DNA of 64,000 nucleotides, taken from NCBI RefSeq assembly GCF_003050705.1, contig NZ_QAOG01000001.1, positions 1-64,000 of the forward strand, given 5' to 3'. The notes beneath the pieces were generated by a model. That model searched no databases. It had not been told where the DNA came from and worked only from the letters and a program-made list of their open reading frames with translations. Position 1 is the first letter of the stretch; each line of letters opens with the position of its first letter. Source of the DNA: Sphingomonas aurantiaca. GTDB taxonomy: Bacteria; Pseudomonadota; Alphaproteobacteria; Sphingomonadales; Sphingomonadaceae. A program made the position numbers and the translations under genes. Below, piece by piece: positions 56,101 through 64,000 of this stretch.

Positions 56101-57069
56101 ATGCGCAGGTGGCTGGGCCCGTTGCTGTTCGTGATCACCGCCCAGGCGAGCGCCCAGGACGCCGTGCTCCCGCGCCAAAATGCTGCACCACCAACGGCTG
56201 CAGCATCCGCAGCAGACCCCGATGCCGCGACGCTGTTGTTCGGCGACGACCAGACGCGGATGACAGTGCCGGTGACAATCGCCGGCGCGGGGCCCTTTCC
56301 GTTCATCGTCGACACCGGTGCGCAGCGGACCGTCATCGCGCGCGAGCTGGCCGCCACGCTCGGCCTCGCGCCGGGCCGGACGGTGCGCGTGACGGGAATG
56401 ACCGGATCGGAGCGGGTCGCCACCGTCGTCATCCCCTCGCTCAAGGTCAGCGTGATTGGCAGCGCGCCGATCGAGGCGCCGGCGATCGGCGCGATCAACC
56501 TGGGCGCGCGTGGGCTGCTCGGAATCGACACGTTGCAGGATCACGCGGTGACGATCGACTTCGACACCAACGTGATGACGGTCACCCCGTCGCGCAAACG
56601 CCGCATCCGCGAGCGTGCCGCCCCCGACGAGATCGTCATCCGCGCGCGCAGCCTGTTCGGGCAGCTTGTCGTCACCGACGCCTATTGCAACGGCATCCGC
56701 ATCCGCGTGATCCTGGATACCGGCACCTCGATCAGCATGGCCAATGGCGCGCTGCGCCGGAGGGTGACTCGCAAGGCGCTGGGGGGCGCGGATCGGACTC
56801 AGACGGTCTCGCTGACCGGGGTCACCGGCGAGACGGTGGTGGCCGACTATACCACGATGGACCGGGTCTCGATCGGCAGCCTGTCGCTGGGCGACCTACC
56901 CGTCGCGTTCACCGCGGTCGACGCGCCGCCGTTCGCGGTGTTCGGTCTGGCCGAGCGGCCCGCGATGCTGCTGGGGATGGATGTGCTGCAACTGTTCCGC
57001 CGCGTCGACATCGATTTCGCCAACCGCGAGGTGCGGCTGGCGCTGCCGCGCGACACCCGACGCCGCTGA
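56101..57069 (+). CDS. Retropepsin-like aspartic protease, two DTG motifs, secreted
   Basis: A 322-residue precursor with a signal peptide (RRWLGPLLFVITAQASAQDA). Two catalytic-type motifs are present: FPFIVDTGAQRTVIARELAA (about residue 72) and IRVILDTGTSISMANGALRR (about residue 211). Each is followed by a LLGMD- or LLGID-type block. This gives two retropepsin-like domains in one chain, so it could work without dimerising. The substrate is unknown. I chose the ATG at 56101; an upstream TTG adds 12 residues. An M20 peptidase gene follows. Confidence 0.88.
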   Translation: MRRWLGPLLFVITAQASAQDAVLPRQNAAPPTAAASAADPDAATLLFGDDQTRMTVPVTIAGAGPFPFIVDTGAQRTVIARELAATLGLAPGRTVRVTGMTGSERVATVVIPSLKVSVIGSAPIEAPAIGAINLGARGLLGIDTLQDHAVTIDFDTNVMTVTPSRKRRIRERAAPDEIVIRARSLFGQLVVTDAYCNGIRIRVILDTGTSISMANGALRRRVTRKALGGADRTQTVSLTGVTGETVVADYTTMDRVSIGSLSLGDLPVAFTAVDAPPFAVFGLAERPAMLLGMDVLQLFRRVDIDFANREVRLALPRDTRRR

Positions 57070-57125
57070 GGTTGCGTAACCGCGCATTCGCTGCAACTCT
57101 CCTGCACGACACGAAAAAGGGGACG

Positions 57126-58526
57126 ATGATGCGCGCTACGGGCTGGCTACTTACGGCGGCGATACTGACCACGCCGATCTCCGCGCAGGCGCAATCGCGG
57201 CCCGACCAGAAGGCGTTTTTCGGGCTCTACAAGGAACTGGTCGAGACCAACACGACGCTGTCGGCGGGCAGCTGCACGCAGGCCGCGGCGCAGATCGGCG
57301 CGCGGTTGAAGAGCGCAGGCTATGCGGATGCCGACATCACCTATTTCTCGGTGCCCGAGCATCCCAAGGACGGCGGGCTGGTCGCGGTGCTCAAAGGATC
57401 GGACGCGAGCGTCAAGCCGATGCTGCTGCTCGCGCATCTCGACGTGGTCGAGGCCAAGCGCGAGGACTGGGTGCGCGATCCGTTCAAGCTGATCGAGGAA
57501 GGCGGCTATTATTACGCGCGCGGCACCGTCGACGACAAGGCGCAGGCGGCGATCTGGTCCGACGCGATGATCCGCTTCAAGATGTCCGGGTACAAGCCGA
57601 AGCGCACGATCAAGCTGGCGCTGACCTGCGGCGAGGAGACCACGTTCGCGTGGAACGGCGCGCAATATCTGGCGAAATCGAAGCCCGACCTGATCGCGGC
57701 GGAGTTCGCGCTGAACGAAGGCGGCGGCGGGCGGCTCGACGACAGCGGCAAGCGCCAGTTGCTCGCGATCCAGGTGGGCGAGAAGGCCGCGCAGAACTAC
57801 ACGTTCCTTGCCACCAACCCCGGCGGGCACAGCTCGCAACCGACGCCGGCGAACGCGATCTACGAACTCGCTGATGCGGTGAAGGCGGTGCAGGGCTATG
57901 AATTCCCGGTGAAGTTCACCGACACGACCAGGGCGTTCTTCGCGGCGAGCGCAAAGGCGATGCCGGGCGAGATGGGGGCCGCGATCACGAAGCTGCTCAC
58001 CAATCCGGAGGACAAGGCGGCGGACGCGATCGTCAGCCGTGACAAGGCGATGCATTCGACGCTGCGCACGACCTGCGTGGCGACGCTGCTGAACGCAGGG
58101 CACGCGGAGAACGCGCTGCCGCAGCGCGCGACCGCGAACATCAACTGCCGGATCTTTCCGGGGGAGACGGTCGACGGCACGCTCGCCAAGCTGAAGGAGC
58201 TGGCGGGCGCGAAGGTGACGGTGACCGCGAACCAGCCGGTCCGCCCGACCGCGATCCCGCCGACGCTCGACCCGAAGATCATGGGGCCGATAACCAAGGT
58301 CGCGGCCAAGCACTTTCCCGGGCTGCCGATCCTGCCGCTGATGTCGACCGGCGCGACCGACGGGATCTTCTTCGAGGCGATCGGGATACCCGTCTATGGC
58401 GCGCCCGGCGTGTTCATCGACAAGGATATGGGCGGGATCCACGGGCTGAACGAGCGGATCCGCGTGGCGTCGCTCTATGACGGCCGGGATTATCTGTTTG
58501 ATCTGGTGAAGGCGTTTGCGGGGTAA
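57126..58526 (+). CDS. M20/M25/M40 family metallopeptidase, secreted
   Basis: A 466-residue precursor with a signal peptide (GWLLTAAILTTPISAQAQS). Metal-binding residues are in MLLLAHLDVVEAKREDWVRD (HxD), ARGTVDDKAQAAIWSDAM and LALTCGEETTFAWNGAQYL. The lid domain of the family follows (GGHSSQPTPANAIYELADAV). It is a zinc di- or aminopeptidase acting in the periplasm. AAAAGGGGACG precedes the start. The gene follows the aspartic protease by 56 bases. Confidence 0.94.
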   Translation: MMRATGWLLTAAILTTPISAQAQSRPDQKAFFGLYKELVETNTTLSAGSCTQAAAQIGARLKSAGYADADITYFSVPEHPKDGGLVAVLKGSDASVKPMLLLAHLDVVEAKREDWVRDPFKLIEEGGYYYARGTVDDKAQAAIWSDAMIRFKMSGYKPKRTIKLALTCGEETTFAWNGAQYLAKSKPDLIAAEFALNEGGGGRLDDSGKRQLLAIQVGEKAAQNYTFLATNPGGHSSQPTPANAIYELADAVKAVQGYEFPVKFTDTTRAFFAASAKAMPGEMGAAITKLLTNPEDKAADAIVSRDKAMHSTLRTTCVATLLNAGHAENALPQRATANINCRIFPGETVDGTLAKLKELAGAKVTVTANQPVRPTAIPPTLDPKIMGPITKVAAKHFPGLPILPLMSTGATDGIFFEAIGIPVYGAPGVFIDKDMGGIHGLNERIRVASLYDGRDYLFDLVKAFAG

Positions 58527-58533
58527 TTGTTAC

Positions 58534-58686
58534 GTCCCTCTCCCCTTCGGGGAGAGGGAGGGAGGAGCCGCAGGCGACGGAAGGGTGAGGGGGAGTTGGG
58601 ACGAGCTCCCGAGCCTCACGCCCCTCTCCCTTCCCACCCGGCTTCGCCGTGCGGGCCCCTTCCCTCTCCCCGGAGGGGCGAGGGAG
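58534..58686. repeat. Family D paired-hairpin repeat (convergent gap)
   Basis: About 150 bases with outer arms CCCTCTCCCCTTCGGGGAGA and CCCTCTCCCCGGAGGGGCGA, and inner arms GACGGAAGGGTGAGGGGGAG and CCTCACGCCCCTCTCCCTTC. It lies between M20 peptidase and kup. Confidence 0.92.
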
Positions 58687-58687
58687 G

Positions 58688-60679
58688 TTAGACGGTGACC
58701 TGTTCGCCTAGCTCGAGCACCTTGCCGGGCGGGATCTTCAGGAAGTCGGTCGGGTCGCTGGCGTTGCGCTGCAGGAACAGGAAGATCCGGTCCTGCCAGG
58801 GCGGCATGCCCTTTTCCGCATCGGGCTTCAGCGTGTTGCGGCCGATGAAGAACGAGGTGCGCATCGGGTCGAGCCCGAGCTGCTCGGTCTTGTTGCCCAC
58901 CCCGAGATCGCGCGGCACGTCGGGCGATTCCATGAAGCCGTAGGTCAGCACGACGATCGAGAAATTCTCGTCGACACGCTCGACCTTGGCGCGGCTCGCC
59001 TCGTCGACGAACGGGCGGTCGGCGGTGCGGATGCTGACGATCAGGTTGCGCTCGTGCAGCACCTTGTTGTGCTTGAGGTTGTGCAGCAGCGCGCCCGGCG
59101 TCGCATGCGGGTTCGCGGTCAGGAACACCGCGGTCCCCGAGACGCGCTCGGGCGGGCGCTTCTCCAGCGCGGCGGCGAGGTCGCTGAGCGGGATGCTCTG
59201 ACGCTTCTCGAACGCGCTGACGATTTTCTTGCCGCGGACCCAGGTGTAGATGATGAGGCCGATCGACGCGGCGATCACGAGCGGCACCCAGCCGCCCTCG
59301 ATCACGCGGAGGATGTTCGCGCCGAAGAAGATCAGGTCGAGCGTCAGGAACGGCAGGATCGCCGCCAGCGCCAGCGGCCGCGACCAGTTCCAGCGATGCC
59401 GCACGACGATGTAGGCGAGCAACGTGGTGACGACCATCGTGCCGGTCACCGCGATGCCGTACGCCGCGGCCATCGCCGACGAGGTCTTGAACTGGACCAC
59501 GAGCACCAGCACGCCGATCAGCAACAGCCAGTTGATCGCGGGGAGGTAGATCTGGCCGGCGAACACCGCGGAGGTCTGGCGGATGCGCAGGCGGGGCAGC
59601 AGGCCGAGCTGGATCGCCTGCTGCGTGAGGCTGAACGCGCCGGTGATGACCGCCTGGCTGGCGATCACGGTGGCGAACCCGGCGAGGATGATCAGCGCCG
59701 GGCGCAGCGATTCGGGCGCCATCAGGAAGAACCAGTCCTGATTGACAAAGGGGATGCCCTGCCGCGCCGCATCCTCAAGCTTGGCGAGCGCGAACGCGCC
59801 CTGCCCCAGATAGTTGAGCGCGAGCGCGGGGAACACGAGGAAGAACCAGCCGATGCGGATCGGCAGCTTGCCGAAATGGCCCATGTCCGCGGTCAGCGCT
59901 TCGGCACCGGTGACGGTCAGGAACACCGCACCGAGCACGAACAGCCCGGTGACGCCGTGCGTGGCGAGGAACGAAATGCCATAGGTCGGCAGGAACACGC
60001 GGACGATCGAGGGCTCGTCGGCGATGTGCCAGATTCCGAGCGCGCCGATCGTGACGAACCAGAGGATGCAGACCGGGCCGAACAGTTTCGACACCTGTGC
60101 GGTGCCGCGCGCCTGGATCATGAACAGCGCTATCAGGATGCCGATCGTCAACGCGCGCACGACGCCTTCGTTGAAGATGTGCGCCGCGCTCGGGATCGTC
60201 CGCAGGCCCTCCATCGCGGACAGCACCGACAGCGCCGGGGTGATGATCGCATCGCCGTAGAACAGCGACGCCCCTGCCGCGCCGAGCACGATCGCGATCC
60301 GCGACCGCATGCCGAGCGCGCGACGGGCCAGCGCCGCCAGCGCCAGTACGCCGCCCTCGCCCTGGTTGTCCGCGCGCATCAGGAAGATGACGTATTTGAC
60401 GGTGACGACGAGGAACAGCGACCAGAGCGCGAGGCTCAGCACGCCGAGGATCTCGCTCGGGTCGATGCCGCCCGCCGACGTCTGGCCCAGCGCCTCGCGG
60501 AACGCGTAGAGCGGGCTGGTGCCGATATCGCCGAACACGACGCCGATCGCGCCGACGGTCAGCGCGGCCAGCGCCGGATGAGGATGCAGATGCGCCGCGG
60601 ACAGATCGGCCGGCGCCGATTGCTCGGCGGTCGGTTCGGTTACAACTGCGGTTTGGGGTGTTCCGGCTACGGACGTCAT
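58688..60679 (-). CDS. kup: Potassium transporter Kup
   Basis: A 663-residue K+/H+ symporter of the KUP/HAK/KT family. The N-terminal GVVFGDIGTSPLYAFREAL is diagnostic, with DNQGEGGVLALAALARRAL and ASLFYGDAIITPALSVLSAM next. About 12 helices follow, and a cytoplasmic C-terminal domain of about 200 residues with TAVFLTANPHATPGALLHNL. It is divergent from pdeM with 135 bases between starts. Confidence 0.96.
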   Translation of the reverse strand: MTSVAGTPQTAVVTEPTAEQSAPADLSAAHLHPHPALAALTVGAIGVVFGDIGTSPLYAFREALGQTSAGGIDPSEILGVLSLALWSLFLVVTVKYVIFLMRADNQGEGGVLALAALARRALGMRSRIAIVLGAAGASLFYGDAIITPALSVLSAMEGLRTIPSAAHIFNEGVVRALTIGILIALFMIQARGTAQVSKLFGPVCILWFVTIGALGIWHIADEPSIVRVFLPTYGISFLATHGVTGLFVLGAVFLTVTGAEALTADMGHFGKLPIRIGWFFLVFPALALNYLGQGAFALAKLEDAARQGIPFVNQDWFFLMAPESLRPALIILAGFATVIASQAVITGAFSLTQQAIQLGLLPRLRIRQTSAVFAGQIYLPAINWLLLIGVLVLVVQFKTSSAMAAAYGIAVTGTMVVTTLLAYIVVRHRWNWSRPLALAAILPFLTLDLIFFGANILRVIEGGWVPLVIAASIGLIIYTWVRGKKIVSAFEKRQSIPLSDLAAALEKRPPERVSGTAVFLTANPHATPGALLHNLKHNKVLHERNLIVSIRTADRPFVDEASRAKVERVDENFSIVVLTYGFMESPDVPRDLGVGNKTEQLGLDPMRTSFFIGRNTLKPDAEKGMPPWQDRIFLFLQRNASDPTDFLKIPPGKVLELGEQVTV

Positions 60680-60814
60680 GGCGCGAAGAGCGCTCCTCCT
60701 GATGGGACGGCGCGCTTTACGCCGATTGGGGGCATGCGCAAGTCCTGCCGACCTCTCGCGACTTTGCGGCGAAGGCGGGTTGATTCACTGCGCGCGCAGC
60801 GGCATGGCAGGCAA

Positions 60815-61477
60815 ATGGTTCCCTTTTCGTTCGGCGGACATGCGCTTCTGGCGTTGGCGCAAGGCGCGCTGTTCTGGCCGGAGCGGCGCGCGCTGCTGGT
60901 CGCCGACCTGCATTTCGAGAAGGCGAGCTGGTTCGCACGGTCCGGCCAGATGCTGCCCCCCTATGATTCGATCGCGACGCTGGCCGATCTGACCGCGCTG
61001 GTCGCGGCGACCGGTGCGCGCGAGGTCTGGTGCCTGGGCGACAGCTTCCACGACAGCGACGGGTGCGAGCGGCTGCCGCAGCGGGCGCAGGCGATGCTCC
61101 AGGCGATGACGCAGGCCACGCGCTGGACGTGGATCACGGGCAACCACGATCCGGCGATCCTCGACCGGTGCGGCGGGACCGTGGTGGACGAGGTCGTCGT
61201 CGATGGGCTGATGCTGCGCCACGAAGCGGACCGTGCGGAGACTAGGCCCGAGCTGTCGGGGCATTTCCACCCGAAGCTGCGGTTGCGCGTGCGCGGGAAA
61301 TCGGTGGCGCGGCGGTGTTTCGTGGCGACCGCGACGAAGCTGATCCTGCCCGCGTTCGGATCGCTGACCGGGGGGCTGGATGTGGACCACCCCGAGATCG
61401 TCCGCGCGGTCGGGGCGGGTGCGGAGGCGATGGTGCCGGTGGCGGACCGGATGCTGCGGTTTCCGGTCGCGGCCTGA
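60815..61477 (+). CDS. pdeM: Ligase-associated DNA damage response endonuclease PdeM
   Basis: A 220-residue calcineurin-like metallophosphoesterase. The metal motifs are LLVADLHFEKASWFARSG, REVWCLGDSFHDSDG, WITGNHDPAIL and LSGHFHPKLRLRV. PdeM proteins occur with the ATP-dependent ligase, Lhr-type helicase and MBL exonuclease, all found in this window. The ATG at 60815 gives the family start; no clear Shine-Dalgarno is seen. It is divergent from kup. Confidence 0.93.
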   Translation: MVPFSFGGHALLALAQGALFWPERRALLVADLHFEKASWFARSGQMLPPYDSIATLADLTALVAATGAREVWCLGDSFHDSDGCERLPQRAQAMLQAMTQATRWTWITGNHDPAILDRCGGTVVDEVVVDGLMLRHEADRAETRPELSGHFHPKLRLRVRGKSVARRCFVATATKLILPAFGSLTGGLDVDHPEIVRAVGAGAEAMVPVADRMLRFPVAA

Positions 61478-61517
61478 CCGCGTCCGTCATCCTGACGCCC
61501 CATGACAAAGAAGCACC

Positions 61518-61597
61518 GTCATCCTGACGAAAGTCAGGATCCAGGATCACGAGCGTAGCCCCTATTGGCTCTGGATCCTGACTTTCGTCAGGATGAC
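61518..61597. repeat. Family H paired-hairpin repeat (convergent gap)
   Basis: GTCATCCTGACGAAAGTCAG plus GATCCAG, and CTGGATCCTGACTTTCGTCA plus GGATGAC, with a 28-base spacer. It ends directly in an 18-base G run. Confidence 0.92.
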
Positions 61598-61615
61598 GGG
61601 GGGGGGGGGGGGGGG
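61598..61615. repeat. Homopolymer run of 18 G
   Basis: Eighteen consecutive G follow the right arm of the family H repeat, 12 bases before the msrA stop. Such a run is prone to slippage or to assembly error, so its exact length is doubtful. Confidence 0.9.
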
Positions 61616-61627
61616 CGTCGAACGCTG

Positions 61628-62299
61628 TCAGTTCGAAATCGTCGGGAACGCCGCGCGGAATGCGGCGACCTTCGGCTTGTCCCACGTTACGACATACGGA
61701 TGCGTCGGGTTCCGGTCGTAGAAATTCTGGTGATACGCCTCGGCCGGGTAGAAGGCGCCGGTCTCGAGCTTGGTCACGATGGGCCCGGAGAACACGTGCG
61801 CCGCCCCCAGCTGGGCGATGTACGCACGAGCCACTTGCGCCTGCGCGGGCGACTGCGGGAAGATCGCCGAGCGATAGCTGGTGCCGCTGTCGGGGCCCTG
61901 GCGGTTCAGCGTCGTCGGATCATGCGCAATCGAGAAATAGACGCGGAGCAACGTGCCATAGCTTATGACTCGGGGATCATAGGCGATCCGGATCGCTTCG
62001 GCATGCCGAGTCGTCTCGGCGGAGACCTGATCATAGGTCGCGGTCGCCTTGGTGCCGCCTGCATAGCCGGTCGTGACCGTCTTCACGCCCTTCACATGCT
62101 CGAACACCGCCTCCATCGTCCAGAAGCAGCCGCCGGCGAGCACCGCGGTCTGGATACCGGGCGCGGGCGGCAGGTCTGTCTTGACGGCGGGGATGACGAC
62201 GGCGCGGGCGCCTTGCGCTGCACCAGTGGAGAGAATCGCACCGGCGATACCGACGGCGGCGAGCGTGGCGATGAGCGGCTTTTTCATGTTTAGATACAT
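61628..62299 (-). CDS. msrA: Peptide methionine sulfoxide reductase MsrA, exported
   Basis: Reduces the S-form of methionine sulfoxide in proteins. The catalytic cysteine is in AVLAGGCFWTMEAVFEHVKG (GCFW motif), with TGYAGGTKATATYDQVSAET and LLRVYFSIAHDPTTLNRQGP following. A hydrophobic N-terminus (KKPLIATLAAVGIAGAILST) makes this a periplasmic or membrane-bound form. The start is either the ATG at 62299, with GGAG upstream, or at 62287. The C-terminus lacks a clear second resolving cysteine, so recycling may use an external thiol. Confidence 0.93.
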   Translation of the reverse strand: MYLNMKKPLIATLAAVGIAGAILSTGAAQGARAVVIPAVKTDLPPAPGIQTAVLAGGCFWTMEAVFEHVKGVKTVTTGYAGGTKATATYDQVSAETTRHAEAIRIAYDPRVISYGTLLRVYFSIAHDPTTLNRQGPDSGTSYRSAIFPQSPAQAQVARAYIAQLGAAHVFSGPIVTKLETGAFYPAEAYHQNFYDRNPTHPYVVTWDKPKVAAFRAAFPTISN

Positions 62300-62336
62300 G
62301 GGGTTGCCGCTCCGTTTCGCCAAGCCGTCCGGGTGT

Positions 62337-62483
62337 TTATCGCGTGATGGACGCGCTGTGTTCGAAATGGCTTGCGAAGGTCTGGCGCGCCTCGGCTGGC
62401 TGCAGCGCGAGCAAGCCGATGGCGCCGAGGACGAAACCGCCGCTGAACTGCCAGAAGAAACTCGACTTTACGATGCTGCGCAT
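62337..62483 (-). CDS. Possible small membrane protein
   Basis: A 48-residue open frame from an ATG at 62483. The sequence MRSIVKSSFFWQFSGGFVLG then AIGLLALQPAEARQ has one hydrophobic helix, followed by a polar tail. A weak ribosome binding site (GGGATCG) lies upstream. It is upstream of msrA with a 37-base gap. The helix and start context favour a real small gene, but there is no family to confirm it. Confidence 0.45.
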   Translation of the reverse strand: MRSIVKSSFFWQFSGGFVLGAIGLLALQPAEARQTFASHFEHSASITR

Positions 62484-62636
62484 GATGCGATCCCAATGAA
62501 ACCAATGACGATGCCAACCGGATAGGTCAGCATCAGCTACGTACCGGCATGTCGTGGAGATGCCGGCCAACCACAATGTCGTTTTTAGAAACTCTCGATT
62601 AACGCGGCGTGGCCGATGCGTTCATCGTGCAGCAGG

Positions 62637-62664
62637 CATCGCCCGGCAGGATTGCCGGGCGATG
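62637..62664 (-). terminator. Perfect 12-bp stem downstream of the aminotransferase
   Basis: CATCGCCCGGCA and TGCCGGGCGATG around a 4-base loop. It lies about 170 bases past the stop of the aminotransferase gene and has no T-run, so it is a possible terminator only. Confidence 0.45.
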
Positions 62665-62699
62665 TCGCCGCGTTTCCGAAATGTTGCTCCAACCTCAAA

Positions 62700-62823
62700 T
62701 CCTCCCCCGCCAGGGGGAGGTGTCGCCGAAGGTGACGGAGGGGGAGGACACGGAGCAGAGGTTATTCCTTTCCTCCCCCTCCGTCTGGCAAGGGCCAGCC
62801 ACCTCCCCCTTGCGGGGGAGGAT
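62700..62823. repeat. Family D-like paired-hairpin repeat
   Basis: ATCCTCCCCCGCCAGGGGGA plus GGTG, and CACCTCCCCCTTGCGGGGGA plus GGAT, with inner arms GACGGAGGGGGAGGA and TCCTCCCCCTCCGTC. It begins 8 bases past the aminotransferase stop. Confidence 0.9.
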
Positions 62824-62830
62824 CAGGCAG

Positions 62831-64000
<1,170 letters not shown>

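Larger units (their letters stand above)
62484..62830. other. Intergenic region upstream of the small gene
   Basis: No gene visible in these 347 bases. It contains a perfect 12-base stem (62637-62664) and a palindromic repeat (62700-62823). The first 150 bases are relatively AT-rich and may hold the promoter for the small gene and msrA. Confidence 0.75.

Noticed and set aside
53200..56544. An 1114-codon open frame on the minus strand opposite the helicase
   Set aside because: The plus strand carries all helicase motifs in order. The antisense frame runs through a palindromic repeat and two unrelated genes, so it is not a gene.
59054..61477. An 807-codon plus-strand frame opposite kup that ends in pdeM
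   Set aside because: Only its last 220 codons encode a real protein (PdeM). The earlier part is antisense to kup and highly charged, without any domain.

Overview
The window is a GC-rich chromosomal segment from an alphaproteobacterium, almost certainly a sphingomonad (Sphingomonas or a close relative). Evidence: the block hisS-prfA-prmC-DUF4167, the chain RNase D-lptC-lptA-lptB-rpoN, divK facing a DUF3572 gene with rpmG behind it, a COQ4-type ubiquinone gene, and a two-domain cold-shock protein with a glycine-rich head. I see no rRNA, tRNA, CRISPR, insertion sequence, phage or plasmid genes. This is core chromosome. The species cannot be named from what is here.

Layout. 0.4-2.8 kb: a polysaccharide flippase, a CBS-domain protein and a small membrane protein. 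2.9-7.9 kb (minus strand): hisS, prfA, prmC and a DUF4167 gene, the translation/termination block. 7.9-12.9 kb: DUF1345 membrane protein, S9 peptidase, deoxyinosine glycosylase, DedA protein, shikimate-dehydrogenase-like enzyme. 12.9-20.5 kb (minus): DUF1488-like protein, gyrB, OmpA-like protein, recF, coq4 and dnaN (replication and repair). 20.6-30.3 kb: outer-membrane barrel, histidine phosphatase, rlmN, TauE-type exporter, flavin reductase, a cytochrome b/molybdopterin oxidoreductase pair, a cyclopropane-fatty-acid-synthase-like enzyme, an EF-hand protein and argG. 30.3-35.2 kb: three consecutive large polytopic membrane proteins, two of them tandem paralogues, that look like GT-C-type glycosyltransferases of unknown role. 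35.2-44.9 kb: FemAB-like acyltransferase, RidA, HAD hydrolase, DUF3572, divK, rpmG, GDT1-like transporter, DUF1328 protein, an ATP-dependent DNA ligase, a VirJ-type protein, a glutaminyl cyclotransferase and the cold-shock protein. 45.2-49.6 kb: RNase D, LPS-export genes lptC/lptA/lptB and rpoN. 49.8-64 kb: S10 peptidase, three further ligase-associated repair genes (exonuclease, helicase, PdeM), retropepsin-like protease, M20 peptidase, Kup potassium transporter, MsrA, and the start-truncated end of an aspartate aminotransferase.

How genes work together. The ligase (40.5 kb), MBL/beta-CASP exonuclease (51.5 kb), Lhr-like helicase (53.4 kb) and PdeM nuclease (60.8 kb) form the known ligase-associated DNA damage response set, spread over 21 kb here instead of clustered. 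lptC, lptA and lptB supply three parts of the LPS export bridge. hisS, prfA and prmC serve translation; PrmC modifies the release factor encoded just upstream.

The most unusual structure is repetitive. About twenty paired-hairpin elements of roughly 60-150 bp, in at least eight sequence families, sit in the gaps between genes, mostly at 3' ends. One family, with arms reading CCCTCCCGCAAGCGGGAGGG, also lies inside coding sequence. A complete copy is read in frame inside recF, adding about 40 residues to the ATPase head. Another supplies the GTG start and first residues of prmC. This resembles the protein-coding palindromic elements known from Rickettsia and is the main lead of the window.
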